A stretch of DNA of 64,000 bases from Pseudomonas profundi (GCF_008638305.1 NZ_VTPZ01000002.1:62001-126000), one strand, 5' to 3'. Shown: positions 18,854 through 30,501, numbered from the stretch's first letter. Notes: generated by a model from the letters alone, not told the origin. Made by a program: numbers and translations.

Positions 18854-19175
18854 GCGGGGCGTAGGGCTATGGAGGGCCGGGTTCCATCCCGGCCAGCGCA
18901 GTTGCTGCAAGGCGCGCTGTATCGAGATGGAACTCGACACTCCATAGGTCAGCGTTCAATAGCCTCGCTGCGAGCGTTGTACGCTGGGTTGGCGTGAACG
19001 AGCGATACGGCGAGGTAACTGAATACTGGACTGGTTTGGAGCCGGCGGTGTGGGCACGAGGCCTTTCCCCTCGAAGCCTTTGGCGTAGGGGCGCGTATTT
19101 GACCGAGTCGGTCAAGCCCCAAGCTTGCCCCTGAACATTCGGGCTGCGAGGCAACGTACGGGAACTGTAGACAAC
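18854..19175. other. Gene-free 320-bp stretch downstream of trxB and tRNA-Leu
   Basis: No convincing gene: the minus-strand frame across it also reads through the tRNA. It contains a hairpin (GGCCGGG-TTCCAT-CCCGGCC, 18873-18892) after trxB and a small inverted repeat TTGACC-GAGTC-GGTCAA near 19100. Its texture resembles intergenic repeat remnants, but no second copy is visible here. Confidence 0.4.
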
Positions 19176-19202
19176 AAAAAACCCGCACAGGGCGGGTTTT
19201 TC
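19176..19202 (-). terminator. Rho-independent terminator of tRNA-Leu
   Basis: ACCCGC/GCGGGT stem flanked by A- and T-runs. On the minus strand it reads AAAAACCCGCC-loop-GCGGGTTTTTT, 43 bases after the tRNA 3' end. Confidence 0.82.
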
Positions 19203-19244
19203 GGGGTGTTTCGGGTCTTGCTGATACCATCTTAAAACTACAGA

Positions 19245-19331
19245 TGGTGCCTCGAGGGAGAATCGAACTCCCACTCTGTCACCAGAAACGGATTTTGAAT
19301 CCGCCGCGTCTACCAATTCCGCCATCGAGGC
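19245..19331 (-). tRNA. tRNA-Leu (CAA anticodon)
   Basis: An 87-nt class II tRNA. The acceptor stem GCCTCGA pairs with TCGAGGC, followed by ACCA, so CCA is encoded. The D-arm contains TTGGTAGACGC, the anticodon stem CGGAT/ATCCG encloses a loop with CAA (reads UUG codons), there is a long variable arm, and the T-arm is GGGAGTTCGATTCTCCC. A strong promoter lies upstream and a terminator downstream. Confidence 0.97.
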
Positions 19332-19357
19332 TTTGCGCTTCAAGCAAGCCGGCGCGG

Positions 19358-19387
19358 AGTATACGAATCGGATGCGGGCGAGGTCAA
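19358..19387 (-). promoter_or_regulatory. Promoter of tRNA-Leu
   Basis: On the minus strand TTGACC (19387-19382), an 18-base spacer and TATACT (19363-19358), followed by a GC-rich discriminator CCGCGCC typical of stringently controlled stable RNA promoters. Confidence 0.72.
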
Positions 19388-19391
19388 TGGT

Positions 19392-19419
19392 TTGATACCA
19401 GTATTTCCGCTAATATACG
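19392..19419 (+). promoter_or_regulatory. Candidate promoter of queA-tgt-yajC-secDF
   Basis: TTGATA (19392-19397), a 16-base spacer and TATACG (19414-19419), 33 bases before queA. Its -35 lies only 4 bases from the -35 of the tRNA-Leu promoter on the other strand. Confidence 0.5.
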
Positions 19420-19452
19420 CGGCCTTTTCATCCCCACCGGATCGACCTCAGC

Positions 19453-21626
<2,174 letters not shown>

Positions 21627-21683
21627 AAAGCGCCAGGGAGGCCCCATTATTCTTTTCTTGCGCGTTCATAACAGGAGCTACAC

Positions 21684-22016
21684 ATGAGTTTTTTCATTCC
21701 CGCCGCCATGGCCCAGACCGCTGACGGAGCTGCGCCTATGGGCGGCGGTTTCGAGTGGGTTTTCCTGCTCGGCTTTCTGGTCATTTTCTATCTGATGATC
21801 TGGCGCCCCCAGGCCAAACGTGCCAAAGAACACAAGAATCTGATCGGCGGCCTCAGCGTCGGCGATGAAGTGGTTACCGGTGGTGGCATCCTGGGCAAGG
21901 TTCGCAAAGTCACCGACGAGTTCATCGTGCTTGAAGTGGGCGATGGCCATGAATTGAAATTCCAGAAGGGCGCTGTAGTCGCTGCATTGCCGAAGGGCAC
22001 GCTGAAAGCCATCTGA
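21684..22016 (+). CDS. yajC: Preprotein translocase subunit YajC
   Basis: A 110-residue single-pass inner-membrane protein: a short N-terminal part with AMAQTA, a transmembrane helix FEWVFLLGFLVIFYLMIW, then the conserved RPQAKRAKEHKNLI and a soluble GDEVVTGGGILGKV domain. It associates with SecDF and SecYEG. GGAG lies 8 bases before the ATG. Confidence 0.96.
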   Translation: MSFFIPAAMAQTADGAAPMGGGFEWVFLLGFLVIFYLMIWRPQAKRAKEHKNLIGGLSVGDEVVTGGGILGKVRKVTDEFIVLEVGDGHELKFQKGAVVAALPKGTLKAI

Positions 22017-22035
22017 TTCGTCAATAATCATCTTT

Positions 22036-22059
22036 CCGGGCGCCTCAATTGGCGCCCGG
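22036..22059 (+). other. Perfect hairpin in the yajC-secD gap
   Basis: CCGGGCGCC-TCAATT-GGCGCCCGG: a 9-bp stem with a 6-nt loop, 20 bases before the secD start. No T-run follows, so it is more likely an mRNA-processing or translation-control element than a terminator. Confidence 0.6.
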
Positions 22060-22078
22060 ATCGTTAGCGGGCCCTCAC

Positions 22079-23947
22079 ATGCTCAATCGTTACCCTCTCT
22101 GGAAATACCTGCTGATCCTCGTGGTCCTCGGGCTCGGGGCAATTTACGCCTTGCCCAACCTCTATCCGGATGATCCGGCCATACAGATTTCCGGCGCAAG
22201 CTCTACCCAGACTATCAACGAGAACGACCTCTCGCGCATCGAATCGGCGCTGGAGCAGGCCGGAATCGCGACTAAGGGCGTCGAGGTTGCAGACAACGAC
22301 AGTTCCGGCCTGGTTCGTCTGGTTAATCGCGGTCAGCAATTGCCGGCGCAGGACGTGGTCAAGCGCACTCTGGGTGGCGACTACATTGTGGCGCAGAACC
22401 TGGCGCCAACCACTCCCGAGTGGTTGATGAATATCGGTGCTGGCCCTATGACTCTCGGCCTGGATCTGTCTGGCGGGGTGCATTTCCTTCTGGAAGTCGA
22501 CATGGAAAAGGCGATTGAAAACCGCCTGAATGTCTACGAAAGCGAAGTGCGCAGCTTGCTCCGCGGTGAGCGCGTGCGTTATCGCAGCCTGCCGAATCAG
22601 GGCAATATGTTGCAGTTCGGCTTCAACGATGACGAGGAGCTTGACCAGGCGCGCCGGATCGTCTCCCGGCAATTCACCCAGTTTCAGATCACCACCGGCA
22701 CGCGTCAGAATCTTCAGGTGCTGCAGCTGACCCTGACCGATGCAGAGCTGTCGGAGATTCGGGATTACGCTGTCAGCCAGAACCTGACCACCGTGCGCAA
22801 CCGGGTCAACGAGCTGGGTGTCGCCGAGCCGCTGGTTCAGCGCCAGGGCGCCAATCGCATCGTGGTTGAGCTGCCTGGTGTGCAGGATACGGCCGAAGCC
22901 AAGCGGATTCTCGGCAAGACGGCGAACCTGGAATTCCGTCTGGCTGCCGAGCCGAATGCGCCGCGCGCCACGGTGGAAAGCTTCGAGTTCCGGCAGGAGG
23001 GACGGCCACCGGCGGATATCGAACGCAGTATTATTCTCACCGGTGATCAGGTCACGGACGCCCAATCGAATTTCGACGAGAACGGCCGGCCGCAGGTGAA
23101 TATCCGCCTGGATGGCCATGGCGGCGAGCTGATGACCCGTGCCACGCGCAATAATATCGGTCGCGGTATGGCGGTGCTCTTTATCGAGCAGCGCCAGATC
23201 AGCCGCGAGGTCCAGCAGGAAGTCGACGGCGAAATGCAGACTGCCGAGGTTCCGGCTTTCGTTGAAGAAAAGTCCATTATCAGTCTGGCGACCATCCAGA
23301 GCACGCTCGGTAACCAGTTCCGCATTACCGGTCTGGATTCCCCGGCTGAGGCCTCCGAGCTGGCGTTGCTGCTACGCGCTGGTGGTCTGGCGGCACCGAT
23401 GCATTTTGTCGAAGAGCGGACCATCGGCCCGAGCCTGGGTGCAGAAAACATCGCCAAGGGCATTTCGGCCACTCAGGTCGGCTTTGTTCTGGTGCTGATT
23501 TTCATCCTGGTGTTGTACAAGGCGTTTGGCCTGGTCGCTGGCGTTGCGCTGACGTTCAACCTGGTGCTGTTGCTGGCGCTGATGTCCATGTTGGGCGCTA
23601 CGCTAACGCTGCCGGGTATTGCAGGTATCGTACTGACGCTGGGCATGGCGGTGGATGCCAACGTACTCATCTTCTCCCGTATAAAGGAGGAGATTGCCGC
23701 GGGCATGACTCCGCAGCGCGCATTGCATGAAGGTTATGACAAGGCGTTCTCGGCGATCATTGACGGTAACCTGACTACTTTGCTGGTGGGTGTGATCCTG
23801 TTTGCCATGGGTTCTGGCCCCATCAAGGGCTTCGCGGTTACGTTGTCGCTCGGGATCCTGACCTCGATGTTCAGCGCCATCATGGTGACACGTGCCATGA
23901 TCAACTTGTCCGTCGGTGGACGTGACATCAAGAAGCTGTGGCTGTGA
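22079..23947 (+). CDS. secD: Protein translocase subunit SecD
   Basis: A 622-residue proton-driven export accessory subunit. An N-terminal TM (YPLWKYLLILVVLGLGAIYA) is followed by a large periplasmic P1 region beginning with the LGLDLSGGVHFLLEV signature, then a bundle of TM helices near the C-terminus (about 460-610) with GIAGIVLTLGMAVDANVLIF. The start MLNRYPLWKYLL at 22079 is the family start; a TTG in frame at 22049 falls in the upstream hairpin and is not credible. Confidence 0.97.
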   Translation: MLNRYPLWKYLLILVVLGLGAIYALPNLYPDDPAIQISGASSTQTINENDLSRIESALEQAGIATKGVEVADNDSSGLVRLVNRGQQLPAQDVVKRTLGGDYIVAQNLAPTTPEWLMNIGAGPMTLGLDLSGGVHFLLEVDMEKAIENRLNVYESEVRSLLRGERVRYRSLPNQGNMLQFGFNDDEELDQARRIVSRQFTQFQITTGTRQNLQVLQLTLTDAELSEIRDYAVSQNLTTVRNRVNELGVAEPLVQRQGANRIVVELPGVQDTAEAKRILGKTANLEFRLAAEPNAPRATVESFEFRQEGRPPADIERSIILTGDQVTDAQSNFDENGRPQVNIRLDGHGGELMTRATRNNIGRGMAVLFIEQRQISREVQQEVDGEMQTAEVPAFVEEKSIISLATIQSTLGNQFRITGLDSPAEASELALLLRAGGLAAPMHFVEERTIGPSLGAENIAKGISATQVGFVLVLIFILVLYKAFGLVAGVALTFNLVLLLALMSMLGATLTLPGIAGIVLTLGMAVDANVLIFSRIKEEIAAGMTPQRALHEGYDKAFSAIIDGNLTTLLVGVILFAMGSGPIKGFAVTLSLGILTSMFSAIMVTRAMINLSVGGRDIKKLWL

Positions 23948-23956
23948 GGGCTCATC

Positions 23957-24874
23957 ATGCTGACTAAAAACACCATCAAATTCATGAGCCTGCGCAAGTT
24001 CTTCTTTGCGGTCGCAGTGGTCCTGATGATCGGTTCCATTGCCAGTCTGGCTATCAAACAGCTCAATCTGGGTCTGGACTTTACCGGTGGCGCGCTGATC
24101 GAGCTCAATTACGCTGAGCCGGCTGATCTGGAGTCGATCCGTGGAACGCTTGCCGACGCGGGTTGGGACGGTGCGGTCGTGCAGAACTTCGGCTCCTCCC
24201 GCGACGTTCTGATTCGACTGGCCAGTGAAAACCCTGACCTGGGTGCAGAAATCGCGCGGCTGATTCAGACTGAAGAGGGCGGCGACGTTACGATAAAGCG
24301 CGTCGAGTTTATTGGCCCACAGGTGGGGGAAGAGCTGCGCGACAAGGGCGGCCTGGGCATGCTGCTGGCCATGGGTGGCATCCTGCTGTACGTGTCCCTG
24401 CGCTTCCAGATGAAATTCGCGGTTTCCGCGATTGTGGCGCTGGTGCACGATGTCATCTTTACGCTTGGGGTGTTCTCGTTCTTCGGTCTGTCCTTCGATC
24501 TGACCGTCCTCGCTGCGCTGCTGGCGGTGATCGGTTATTCGTTGAACGACACCATCGTGGTATTCGACCGGGTGCGGGAAAACCTGCGATTGATGCGCAA
24601 GACGGAGCTGGAAGAGGTTATCGACATCTCCACCACCCAGACGCTGGCGCGGACCTTGGCGACGTCGGCTTCGACTTTGCTGGTGCTGTTCGCTCTGTAC
24701 TTTTTCGGCGGTGAGAATATTCAGGGCTTCGCGTTGGCGTTGATAGTCGGGGTGGGTATCGGTACCTACTCCTCGATCTATGTGTCAAACGGTCTGCTGA
24801 TGACGATGAACCTGACCCGCGAGGATCTGATCCCGCCGCAGCTGGAGGAGGCAGCGGTGGATGATCGTCCGTGA
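23957..24874 (+). CDS. secF: Protein translocase subunit SecF
   Basis: A 305-residue partner of SecD, with N-terminal TM, the LGLDFTGGALIELNY motif, periplasmic domain, and five further TM helices including VIGYSLNDTIVVFDRVREN. It begins 9 bases after secD and ends the queA-tgt-yajC-secD-secF run with a strong terminator. Confidence 0.97.
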   Translation: MLTKNTIKFMSLRKFFFAVAVVLMIGSIASLAIKQLNLGLDFTGGALIELNYAEPADLESIRGTLADAGWDGAVVQNFGSSRDVLIRLASENPDLGAEIARLIQTEEGGDVTIKRVEFIGPQVGEELRDKGGLGMLLAMGGILLYVSLRFQMKFAVSAIVALVHDVIFTLGVFSFFGLSFDLTVLAALLAVIGYSLNDTIVVFDRVRENLRLMRKTELEEVIDISTTQTLARTLATSASTLLVLFALYFFGGENIQGFALALIVGVGIGTYSSIYVSNGLLMTMNLTREDLIPPQLEEAAVDDRP

Positions 24875-24894
24875 ACCGGCGTTGAGGCGACATT

Positions 24895-24928
24895 AAAAAA
24901 CCCGGCTCTGCGAAGAGCCGGGTTTTTT
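24895..24928. terminator. Strong bidirectional terminator between secF and suhB
   Basis: A-run, CCCGGCTCT-GCGA-AGAGCCGGG (9-bp perfect stem), T-run. It serves both converging genes. Confidence 0.92.
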
Positions 24929-24956
24929 GTGTGGCGTTACCGCTGCCAGAGCAAAA

Positions 24957-25772
24957 TCAGCGTTTCATTGCCGGTGTCAGGTGCGGCTGGATAGCAGTGA
25001 GCACCGCCTTGAAACACTTGGGGTTGCCGGCCACGACATGGCCTTTCTCGAGGAACAGGTGGTTGCCGGTGAAGTCGCTGACCAGACCGCCGGCTTCCTG
25101 AATAAGCAGACTGCCTGCAGCCATGTCCCATTCAGCCAGACCGAACTCCCAGAACGCGTCGTAGCGCCCCGCGGCGACGTACGCCAGATCCAGGCTGGCA
25201 GCGCCGGCACGGCGGATGCCGGAAGTTTGTCCCACCAGGCTACGGAACATGCCGAGATAATTGTCCAGTGCGTCGAGCTGGTTTTCCTTGAATGGAAACC
25301 CTGTTCCAAGCAAGGCGCCTTCCAGGCTCTTGCGTGCGCTGACGCGCAGGCGTTTGCCATTCAATGCGGCGCCACGACCGCGACTGGCGGTGAACTCTTC
25401 CTGACGGACGGGATCCAGTACGACCGCGTGTTCAATGCGACCTTTGATACGGCAGGCGATGCTGACGGCGAAGTGAGGCACGCCGCGTACAAAGTTGGTG
25501 GTGCCGTCCAGAGGGTCGATGATCCAGACCACATCGGCGCCTTCACCGCTGCCAGGCTGAAAGCCGGACTCTTCGGCATGGATGCCATGGTCCGGATAGG
25601 CTTTGCGCAAATGGTAGATGATGGTCTGTTCTGCAGCTCGATCGACTTCGGTGACGTAGTCATGCGCCTCTTTTTCGTTGACGGTCAGAACATCAAGACG
25701 TTCTATGGAGCGGTAGATCTGTTCTCCAGCGCTGCGCGCGGCGCGCAGGGCGATGTTCAACATGGGCTGCAT
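24957..25772 (-). CDS. suhB: Inositol-1-monophosphatase family protein SuhB
   Basis: A 271-residue Mg2+-dependent phosphatase. Metal ligands are visible in HAEESG, WIIDPLDGTTNF and the C-terminal AEWDMAAGSLLIQEAGG. In gammaproteobacteria SuhB also joins the rRNA antitermination complex. It is divergent from trmJ; the suhB-trmJ-cysE arrangement is conserved in pseudomonads. Confidence 0.95.
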   Translation of the reverse strand: MQPMLNIALRAARSAGEQIYRSIERLDVLTVNEKEAHDYVTEVDRAAEQTIIYHLRKAYPDHGIHAEESGFQPGSGEGADVVWIIDPLDGTTNFVRGVPHFAVSIACRIKGRIEHAVVLDPVRQEEFTASRGRGAALNGKRLRVSARKSLEGALLGTGFPFKENQLDALDNYLGMFRSLVGQTSGIRRAGAASLDLAYVAAGRYDAFWEFGLAEWDMAAGSLLIQEAGGLVSDFTGNHLFLEKGHVVAGNPKCFKAVLTAIQPHLTPAMKR

Positions 25773-25948
25773 ACGTGTATCTCTTCAGAAGGAGCTGGAA
25801 AAGCGGCGAATTGTAGCAGATTTGTTGGCGTTTAGTCGCCGCTGCGACAAACGCAACAGTCTTGATGCGAATGAACAGCGTAGTCATGGCGTTCAGGCTT
25901 TTGTACCATGCACGCCTTATTTTCCTCAGAGCATTCCGGGAGTGTCCA

Positions 25949-26728
25949 GTGTTCGACAGAGTTCGCGTGGTCTTGGTCAATACCAGCCATCCCGGCAATA
26001 TCGGGGGTGCAGCGCGGGCCATGAAGAATATGGGATTGACCCGTCTGGTGCTGGTGGATCCGGAGCGCTATCCCGATCCGAACGCGCAGGCCAGAGCATC
26101 CGGTGCCGACGATGTACTAGCCGGCGCACAGGTCGTCGCCACGCTGGAAGAGGCTATTGCCGACTGCACGCTGGTGATGGGCACCAGTGCCCGCGATCGA
26201 CGGATCCCCTGGCCAGTGGTTGATCCCCGCGAGGCGGCTAGCAAGGTACTGGATCAGCTCGAGGAGCTGGACAGCGCCGAGATCGCCCTGGTGTTCGGTC
26301 GCGAGGACTCGGGGCTGACCAGTGAGGAACTGCAGCGCTGTCAATTCCACGTACATATCCCGTCGAACCCTGAGTTCAGCTCGCTGAATCTGGGCGCGGC
26401 TGTGCAGGTGCTGGCCTATGAGCTGCGCATGGCCTACCTGCAACGCCAGGGTCAGCCGACCAAAATGCACAAGCTGGAAACCACCAACCGCCAGAACGAG
26501 ATCCCGGCCACGGCTGAGGATCTGGAGCGTTATTTCACGCACCTGGAGCAGGTGTTGATGGAGATCGGATTCCTCGATCCGGCAAAGCCGCGCCAGTTGA
26601 TGCCGCGTCTGCGCCGCTTGTACGGCCGGGTGCAAATAAACCAGGTGGAAATGAATATATTGCGCGGTATCCTGACCGAAACCCAGAAAGCCATCGGCGT
26701 ACAGGCGTCCGGTGAGCGGAGACGTTAA
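25949..26728 (+). CDS. trmJ: tRNA (cytidine/uridine-2'-O-)-methyltransferase TrmJ
   Basis: A 259-residue SPOUT-class methyltransferase modifying position 32 of tRNAs. It has the family start [29 protein letters not shown], and the knot motifs [11 protein letters not shown] and [21 protein letters not shown] at 25949 with GGGAG 6 bases upstream is the likely start; the upstream extension to 25862 is unlike the family. Confidence 0.93.
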   Translation: MFDRVRVVLVNTSHPGNIGGAARAMKNMGLTRLVLVDPERYPDPNAQARASGADDVLAGAQVVATLEEAIADCTLVMGTSARDRRIPWPVVDPREAASKVLDQLEELDSAEIALVFGREDSGLTSEELQRCQFHVHIPSNPEFSSLNLGAAVQVLAYELRMAYLQRQGQPTKMHKLETTNRQNEIPATAEDLERYFTHLEQVLMEIGFLDPAKPRQLMPRLRRLYGRVQINQVEMNILRGILTETQKAIGVQASGERRR

Positions 26729-26732
26729 GCCA

Positions 26733-27560
26733 ATGTTCAAGCGCATGAAGGAAGACATCGCCAGCGTGTTTCACCGGGACCCGGCGGCCCGTAATACGCT
26801 CGAGGTGCTGTTCTGCTATCCAGGGCTGCACGCCATTTGGCTGCATCGGCTGGCGAATGCTCTGTGGGTTCGAGACGCTCGGCTGCTCGCGCGAATGGTT
26901 TCCAATTTCGCACGCTGGGCGACGGGTATCGAAATTCATCCCGGCGCGAGGCTCGGCAGGCGATTCTTCATCGATCACGGCATGGGCGTAGTGATTGGGG
27001 AGACAGCCGAAATCGGCGATGACGTTACGCTTTACCAGGGTGTCACGCTGGGCGGAACCAGCTGGAACAAGGGCAAGCGCCACCCGACGCTGGAAGACGG
27101 TGTGGTGGTTGGCGCGGGGGCCAAAGTGCTTGGTCCCTTTACGGTAGGCGCGGGTGCGAAGATCGGTTCCAACGCCGTGGTCACCAAGGCAGTGCCTGCC
27201 GGCGCTACTGCTGTCGGTATCCCTGGACGCATCATTCTCAAGGAGCCCGCCGCTGCGGCCGACGCCAAGACTGCCAAGCGTCAGGCAATGGCTGAAAAAC
27301 TCGGCTTCGACGCCTATGGTGTGACCAACGATATGCCGGACCCGGTTGCCAAGGCGATCGGCCAGATGCTCGACCATCTGCATGCTGTCGATGGCCGGCT
27401 CGAAGGAATGTGCGACGCGCTCAAGGAGTTGGGCAGTGATTACTGCGCCAAGGATCTGCCGACACTGAATGATGAGGATTTCGAGGCGCTCAAGGATGAA
27501 GCCTCAACCGAAGATGAAGCCGTTGCAGCCGAGTCGGCTCCGCAACAGGCGCAGCGCTGA
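26733..27560 (+). CDS. cysE: Serine O-acetyltransferase
   Basis: A 275-residue enzyme making O-acetylserine from serine and acetyl-CoA, the first step of cysteine synthesis. It has an N-terminal helical part ([20 protein letters not shown]), a left-handed hexapeptide beta-helix with the catalytic [17 protein letters not shown], and [16 protein letters not shown]. The C-terminus is longer than usual and acidic. A GTG at 26712 is in frame, but the family start is the ATG at 26733. It ends only 7 bases before iscS, so cysteine synthesis and desulfuration genes are probably co-transcribed. Confidence 0.94.
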   Translation: MFKRMKEDIASVFHRDPAARNTLEVLFCYPGLHAIWLHRLANALWVRDARLLARMVSNFARWATGIEIHPGARLGRRFFIDHGMGVVIGETAEIGDDVTLYQGVTLGGTSWNKGKRHPTLEDGVVVGAGAKVLGPFTVGAGAKIGSNAVVTKAVPAGATAVGIPGRIILKEPAAAADAKTAKRQAMAEKLGFDAYGVTNDMPDPVAKAIGQMLDHLHAVDGRLEGMCDALKELGSDYCAKDLPTLNDEDFEALKDEASTEDEAVAAESAPQQAQR

Positions 27561-27567
27561 GGGTTCC

Positions 27568-28722
27568 ATGAAACTTCCGATTTATCTTGATTACGCAGCG
27601 ACTACTCCGGTCGATCCGCGCGTTGCGGAAAAGATGATGGGATGTCTCACCATGGACGGCAATTTCGCCAACCCGGCATCGCGCTCGCATATCTATGGCT
27701 GGCAGGCCGAGGAAGCGGTTGAGCTGGGGCGTCGACAGGTAGCTGATCTGGTGGGTGCCGACCCGCGCGAGATTGTCTGGACTTCCGGCGCCACTGAATC
27801 CAATAACCTGGCGATCAAGGGCGTGGCGCGCGCCTTGCGTGATCGCGGCAGCCACATTGTGACGTCGCGCATCGAGCACAAGGCGGTGCTCGATAGCTGC
27901 AAGCAGCTTGAGCGCGAAGGCTTTGACGTCAGTTATCTTGAGCCTGGTGCTGAGGGTGTCATCCCGGTCGAGACGCTCGAGGAAGCGATTCGCAGCGACA
28001 CCGTGCTGATCACTTTGATGCATGTAAACAACGAAATCGGTACGATCAACGATCTTGCGGCGCTGGGAGCCGTTGCGCGCGAGCGTGGTGTGCTGTTTCA
28101 CGTGGATGCGGCGCAGTCCACCGGCAAACTGCCCATAGATCTCAAGACGCTGCCAGTCGACCTGATGTCATTCAGCGCGCACAAGACGTACGGCCCCAAG
28201 GGTGTCGGTGCATTATTTGTGCGTCGCTCGCTCGATGTGCGTCCTGATGCGATCATTCATGGCGGTGGTCATGAGCGTGGCATGCGCTCCGGGACGCTGC
28301 CGACGCACCAGATAGTCGGAATGGGCGAGGCTTTCGCCATCGCCGGCGCGGAAATGAAAACTGAGCGCGAGCGTATCAGCAGCTTGCGCGATAGCCTGAT
28401 GCAAGGGCTGAGCGGATTATCCGGCGTGCATCTCAATGGCAGTGCTGAGCAGCGTATCCCGCACAATCTCAATCTCGCTTTCGAGGCCGTGGACGGCGAG
28501 CTTTTGCTGCTTTCTTTACGCGACCTGGCGCTGTCCACTGGTTCTGCCTGCACCTCGGCCACGGTGGAGCCTTCCTACGTGCTGCGCGGTATCGGTTTGC
28601 CTGACGCGTTGGCGCACAGCTCCATTCGCTTGTCGCTGGGTCGCTTCACCAGCGCCGAGGATGTTCAGCGCGCAGCGACAGTGCTGTGTGAAGTGGTCGG
28701 GCGCCTGCGCCAGGCTGGCTAG
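27568..28722 (+). CDS. iscS: IscS-type cysteine desulfurase lacking the C-terminal tail
   Basis: A 384-residue PLP enzyme releasing sulfur from cysteine as an enzyme persulfide. It is close to E. coli IscS as I recall it ([19 protein letters not shown] start) with the PLP lysine K206 in [12 protein letters not shown] and the catalytic C328 in [14 protein letters not shown], both at the same numbers as in E. coli. It stops after GRLRQAG, about 20 residues before the E. coli end (404); the missing tail is the part that contacts IscU. None of iscR, iscU, iscA, hscBA, fdx or iscX flank it: cysE is 7 bp upstream and ndk follows. It may serve tRNA thiolation or a SUF pathway elsewhere (inference). 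Confidence 0.9.
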   Translation: MKLPIYLDYAATTPVDPRVAEKMMGCLTMDGNFANPASRSHIYGWQAEEAVELGRRQVADLVGADPREIVWTSGATESNNLAIKGVARALRDRGSHIVTSRIEHKAVLDSCKQLEREGFDVSYLEPGAEGVIPVETLEEAIRSDTVLITLMHVNNEIGTINDLAALGAVARERGVLFHVDAAQSTGKLPIDLKTLPVDLMSFSAHKTYGPKGVGALFVRRSLDVRPDAIIHGGGHERGMRSGTLPTHQIVGMGEAFAIAGAEMKTERERISSLRDSLMQGLSGLSGVHLNGSAEQRIPHNLNLAFEAVDGELLLLSLRDLALSTGSACTSATVEPSYVLRGIGLPDALAHSSIRLSLGRFTSAEDVQRAATVLCEVVGRLRQAG

Positions 28723-28791
28723 TCTGGCTCAGGCTTTTGTTTCCGGATAAGACCGGCGCCGCTGCTGTTACGTATTTCCATGCAACCTGCG

Positions 28792-28797
28792 TATAAT
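28792..28797 (+). promoter_or_regulatory. Candidate -10 element for ndk
   Basis: A perfect TATAAT 60 bases before ndk in the only sizeable gap of this gene run. No good -35 is seen at 16-18 bases. Confidence 0.45.
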
Positions 28798-28856
28798 CCG
28801 CGGGTTAACAAATCCTTGTAATCCACTATCCTCAACTTATCTATCTGGAGAGTTTC

Positions 28857-29288
28857 ATGGCCGTTGAACGCACCCTGTCCATTATCAAGCCCGATGCCGT
28901 TGCCAAGAATGTCGTTGGTCAGATCCTTAGCCGCTTCGAGCAGGCCAATCTGAGCATTGTTGCTGCAAAAATGGTACAGCTGTCACAGGCCGACGCTGAA
29001 GGCTTTTATGCCGAGCACAAAGAGCGTCCCTTCTTCAAGGATCTGGTTGGCTTCATGACTTCCGGTCCGGTTGTTGTCCAGGTGCTGGAAGGCGAAGGCG
29101 CAGTCCTGAAGAACCGTGAGCTGATGGGCGCTACCAATCCGAAGGAAGCCGATGCCGGCACTATCCGTGCTGACTTCGCTGAATCCATCGACGCAAACGC
29201 TGTACACGGGTCTGATTCCACTACCTCCGCGGCACGTGAAATCGGCTACTTCTTTGCTGAAACCGAGCTGTGCTCACGCACTCGCTGA
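28857..29288 (+). CDS. ndk: Nucleoside diphosphate kinase
   Basis: A 143-residue NDK balancing NTP and dNTP pools. It starts [20 protein letters not shown], shows the ATP-site region [17 protein letters not shown] and [17 protein letters not shown], and the catalytic histidine in [14 protein letters not shown] is 6 bases upstream of the ATG. It heads the ndk-rlmN-pilF-rodZ-ispG-hisS run. Confidence 0.97.
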   Translation: MAVERTLSIIKPDAVAKNVVGQILSRFEQANLSIVAAKMVQLSQADAEGFYAEHKERPFFKDLVGFMTSGPVVVQVLEGEGAVLKNRELMGATNPKEADAGTIRADFAESIDANAVHGSDSTTSAAREIGYFFAETELCSRTR

Positions 29289-29323
29289 TCAGCAATTATC
29301 CATACCAAAGTGATGTGAACGCC

Positions 29324-30475
29324 ATGACTGATGCAAACGGCAAAATCAATCTGCTGGGTCTGACCCAGCCGAAAATGGAAGCCTTCTTCGAGCAGCTCGG
29401 GGAAAAGCGTTTTCGTGCCGGTCAAATCATGAAGTGGATCCATCACTGCGGTGTGGACAGCTTTGATGATATGACCAATATCAGCAAGGCCCTGCGCGAA
29501 AAGCTCAGGGCTGTTGCTGAAATTCGCGGCCCGGAAGTGGTCAGCGAAGATATTTCCAAGGATGGCACGCGCAAGTGGGTGGTGCGCGTGGCGTCTGGTA
29601 GCTGTGTTGAAACTGTCTATATTCCGCAGAACGGGCGGGGCACTCTGTGCGTTTCGTCCCAGGCTGGCTGTGCGCTGGACTGCAGTTTCTGCTCGACAGG
29701 CAAGCAGGGTTTCAACAGCGACCTGAGCGTGGCCGAAATCATTGGCCAGGTGTGGGTGGCGAACAAGTCTTTCGGTAGCGTTCCGGCCACGGCGGACCGG
29801 GCCATTACCAACGTCGTGATGATGGGCATGGGTGAGCCTTTGCTTAACTTCGACAACGTTGTGGATGCCATGACGCTGATGATGGATGACCTGGGCTACG
29901 GTATATCCAAGCGCAAGGTGACCCTGTCCACTTCGGGTGTGGTGCCGATGATCGACAAGCTGGCGACGGTGACCGATGTGGCACTGGCATTGTCGTTGCA
30001 CGCCCCGAATGACGAGCTGCGCAATCAACTGGTGCCTCTGAACAAGAAGTACCCCCTGAAAATGCTGCTCGAAGCGTGCAACAACTATATGAGTCGGCTC
30101 GGCGAAAAACGCGTGCTGACGGTTGAGTACACGCTGCTCAAGGATGTGAACGACCAGCCTGAGCATGCTGAGCAGATGATCGAGTTGCTGCGGAACACGC
30201 CGTGCAAGATCAACCTGATCCCGTTTAACCCGTTTCCGCATTCCGGTTACGAGCGCCCAAGCAACAACGTGATTCGCAGGTTTCAGGATATTCTGCACAA
30301 AGCGGGTCATAACGTGACGGTGCGCATAACACGGGGCGAAGATATCGATGCAGCCTGCGGTCAGTTGGTCGGCCAGGTGGCCGACAAGACGCGCCGCAGT
30401 GCGCGCTATATTGCGGTTCGACAGCTCGCAGCTGATGAGCAGGCAGAGCTGCAGCAATCAGCCGTTGGCCGCTGA
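29324..30475 (+). CDS. rlmN: Dual-specificity 23S rRNA/tRNA adenine C2-methyltransferase RlmN
   Basis: A 383-residue radical-SAM enzyme methylating A2503 of 23S rRNA and A37 of some tRNAs. The CxxxCxxC cluster motif is CALDCSFC within [18 protein letters not shown]. Other marks are [31 protein letters not shown] and a final CGQL. Start [14 protein letters not shown] at 29324 fits the family better than an upstream in-frame start overlapping ndk. Its Fe-S cluster makes it a client of whatever Fe-S assembly system the cell uses. Confidence 0.96.
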   Translation: MTDANGKINLLGLTQPKMEAFFEQLGEKRFRAGQIMKWIHHCGVDSFDDMTNISKALREKLRAVAEIRGPEVVSEDISKDGTRKWVVRVASGSCVETVYIPQNGRGTLCVSSQAGCALDCSFCSTGKQGFNSDLSVAEIIGQVWVANKSFGSVPATADRAITNVVMMGMGEPLLNFDNVVDAMTLMMDDLGYGISKRKVTLSTSGVVPMIDKLATVTDVALALSLHAPNDELRNQLVPLNKKYPLKMLLEACNNYMSRLGEKRVLTVEYTLLKDVNDQPEHAEQMIELLRNTPCKINLIPFNPFPHSGYERPSNNVIRRFQDILHKAGHNVTVRITRGEDIDAACGQLVGQVADKTRRSARYIAVRQLAADEQAELQQSAVGR

Positions 30476-30501
30476 TAGCCTACCACCGGCAAGGTAATTC
30501 T

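Noticed and set aside
19100-19117. Inverted repeat near tRNA-Leu as an integration remnant
   Set aside because: Only 6-bp arms and no duplicated tRNA 3' end; no integrase nearby.
18867-19343. A 158-codon minus-strand frame downstream of trxB
   Set aside because: It reads through the tRNA-Leu gene and its terminator, so it cannot be a real protein as drawn.
29246-30457. A 403-codon minus-strand frame opposite rlmN
   Set aside because: It is the antisense shadow of rlmN, with a His/Arg/Gln-rich composition unlike a folded protein.
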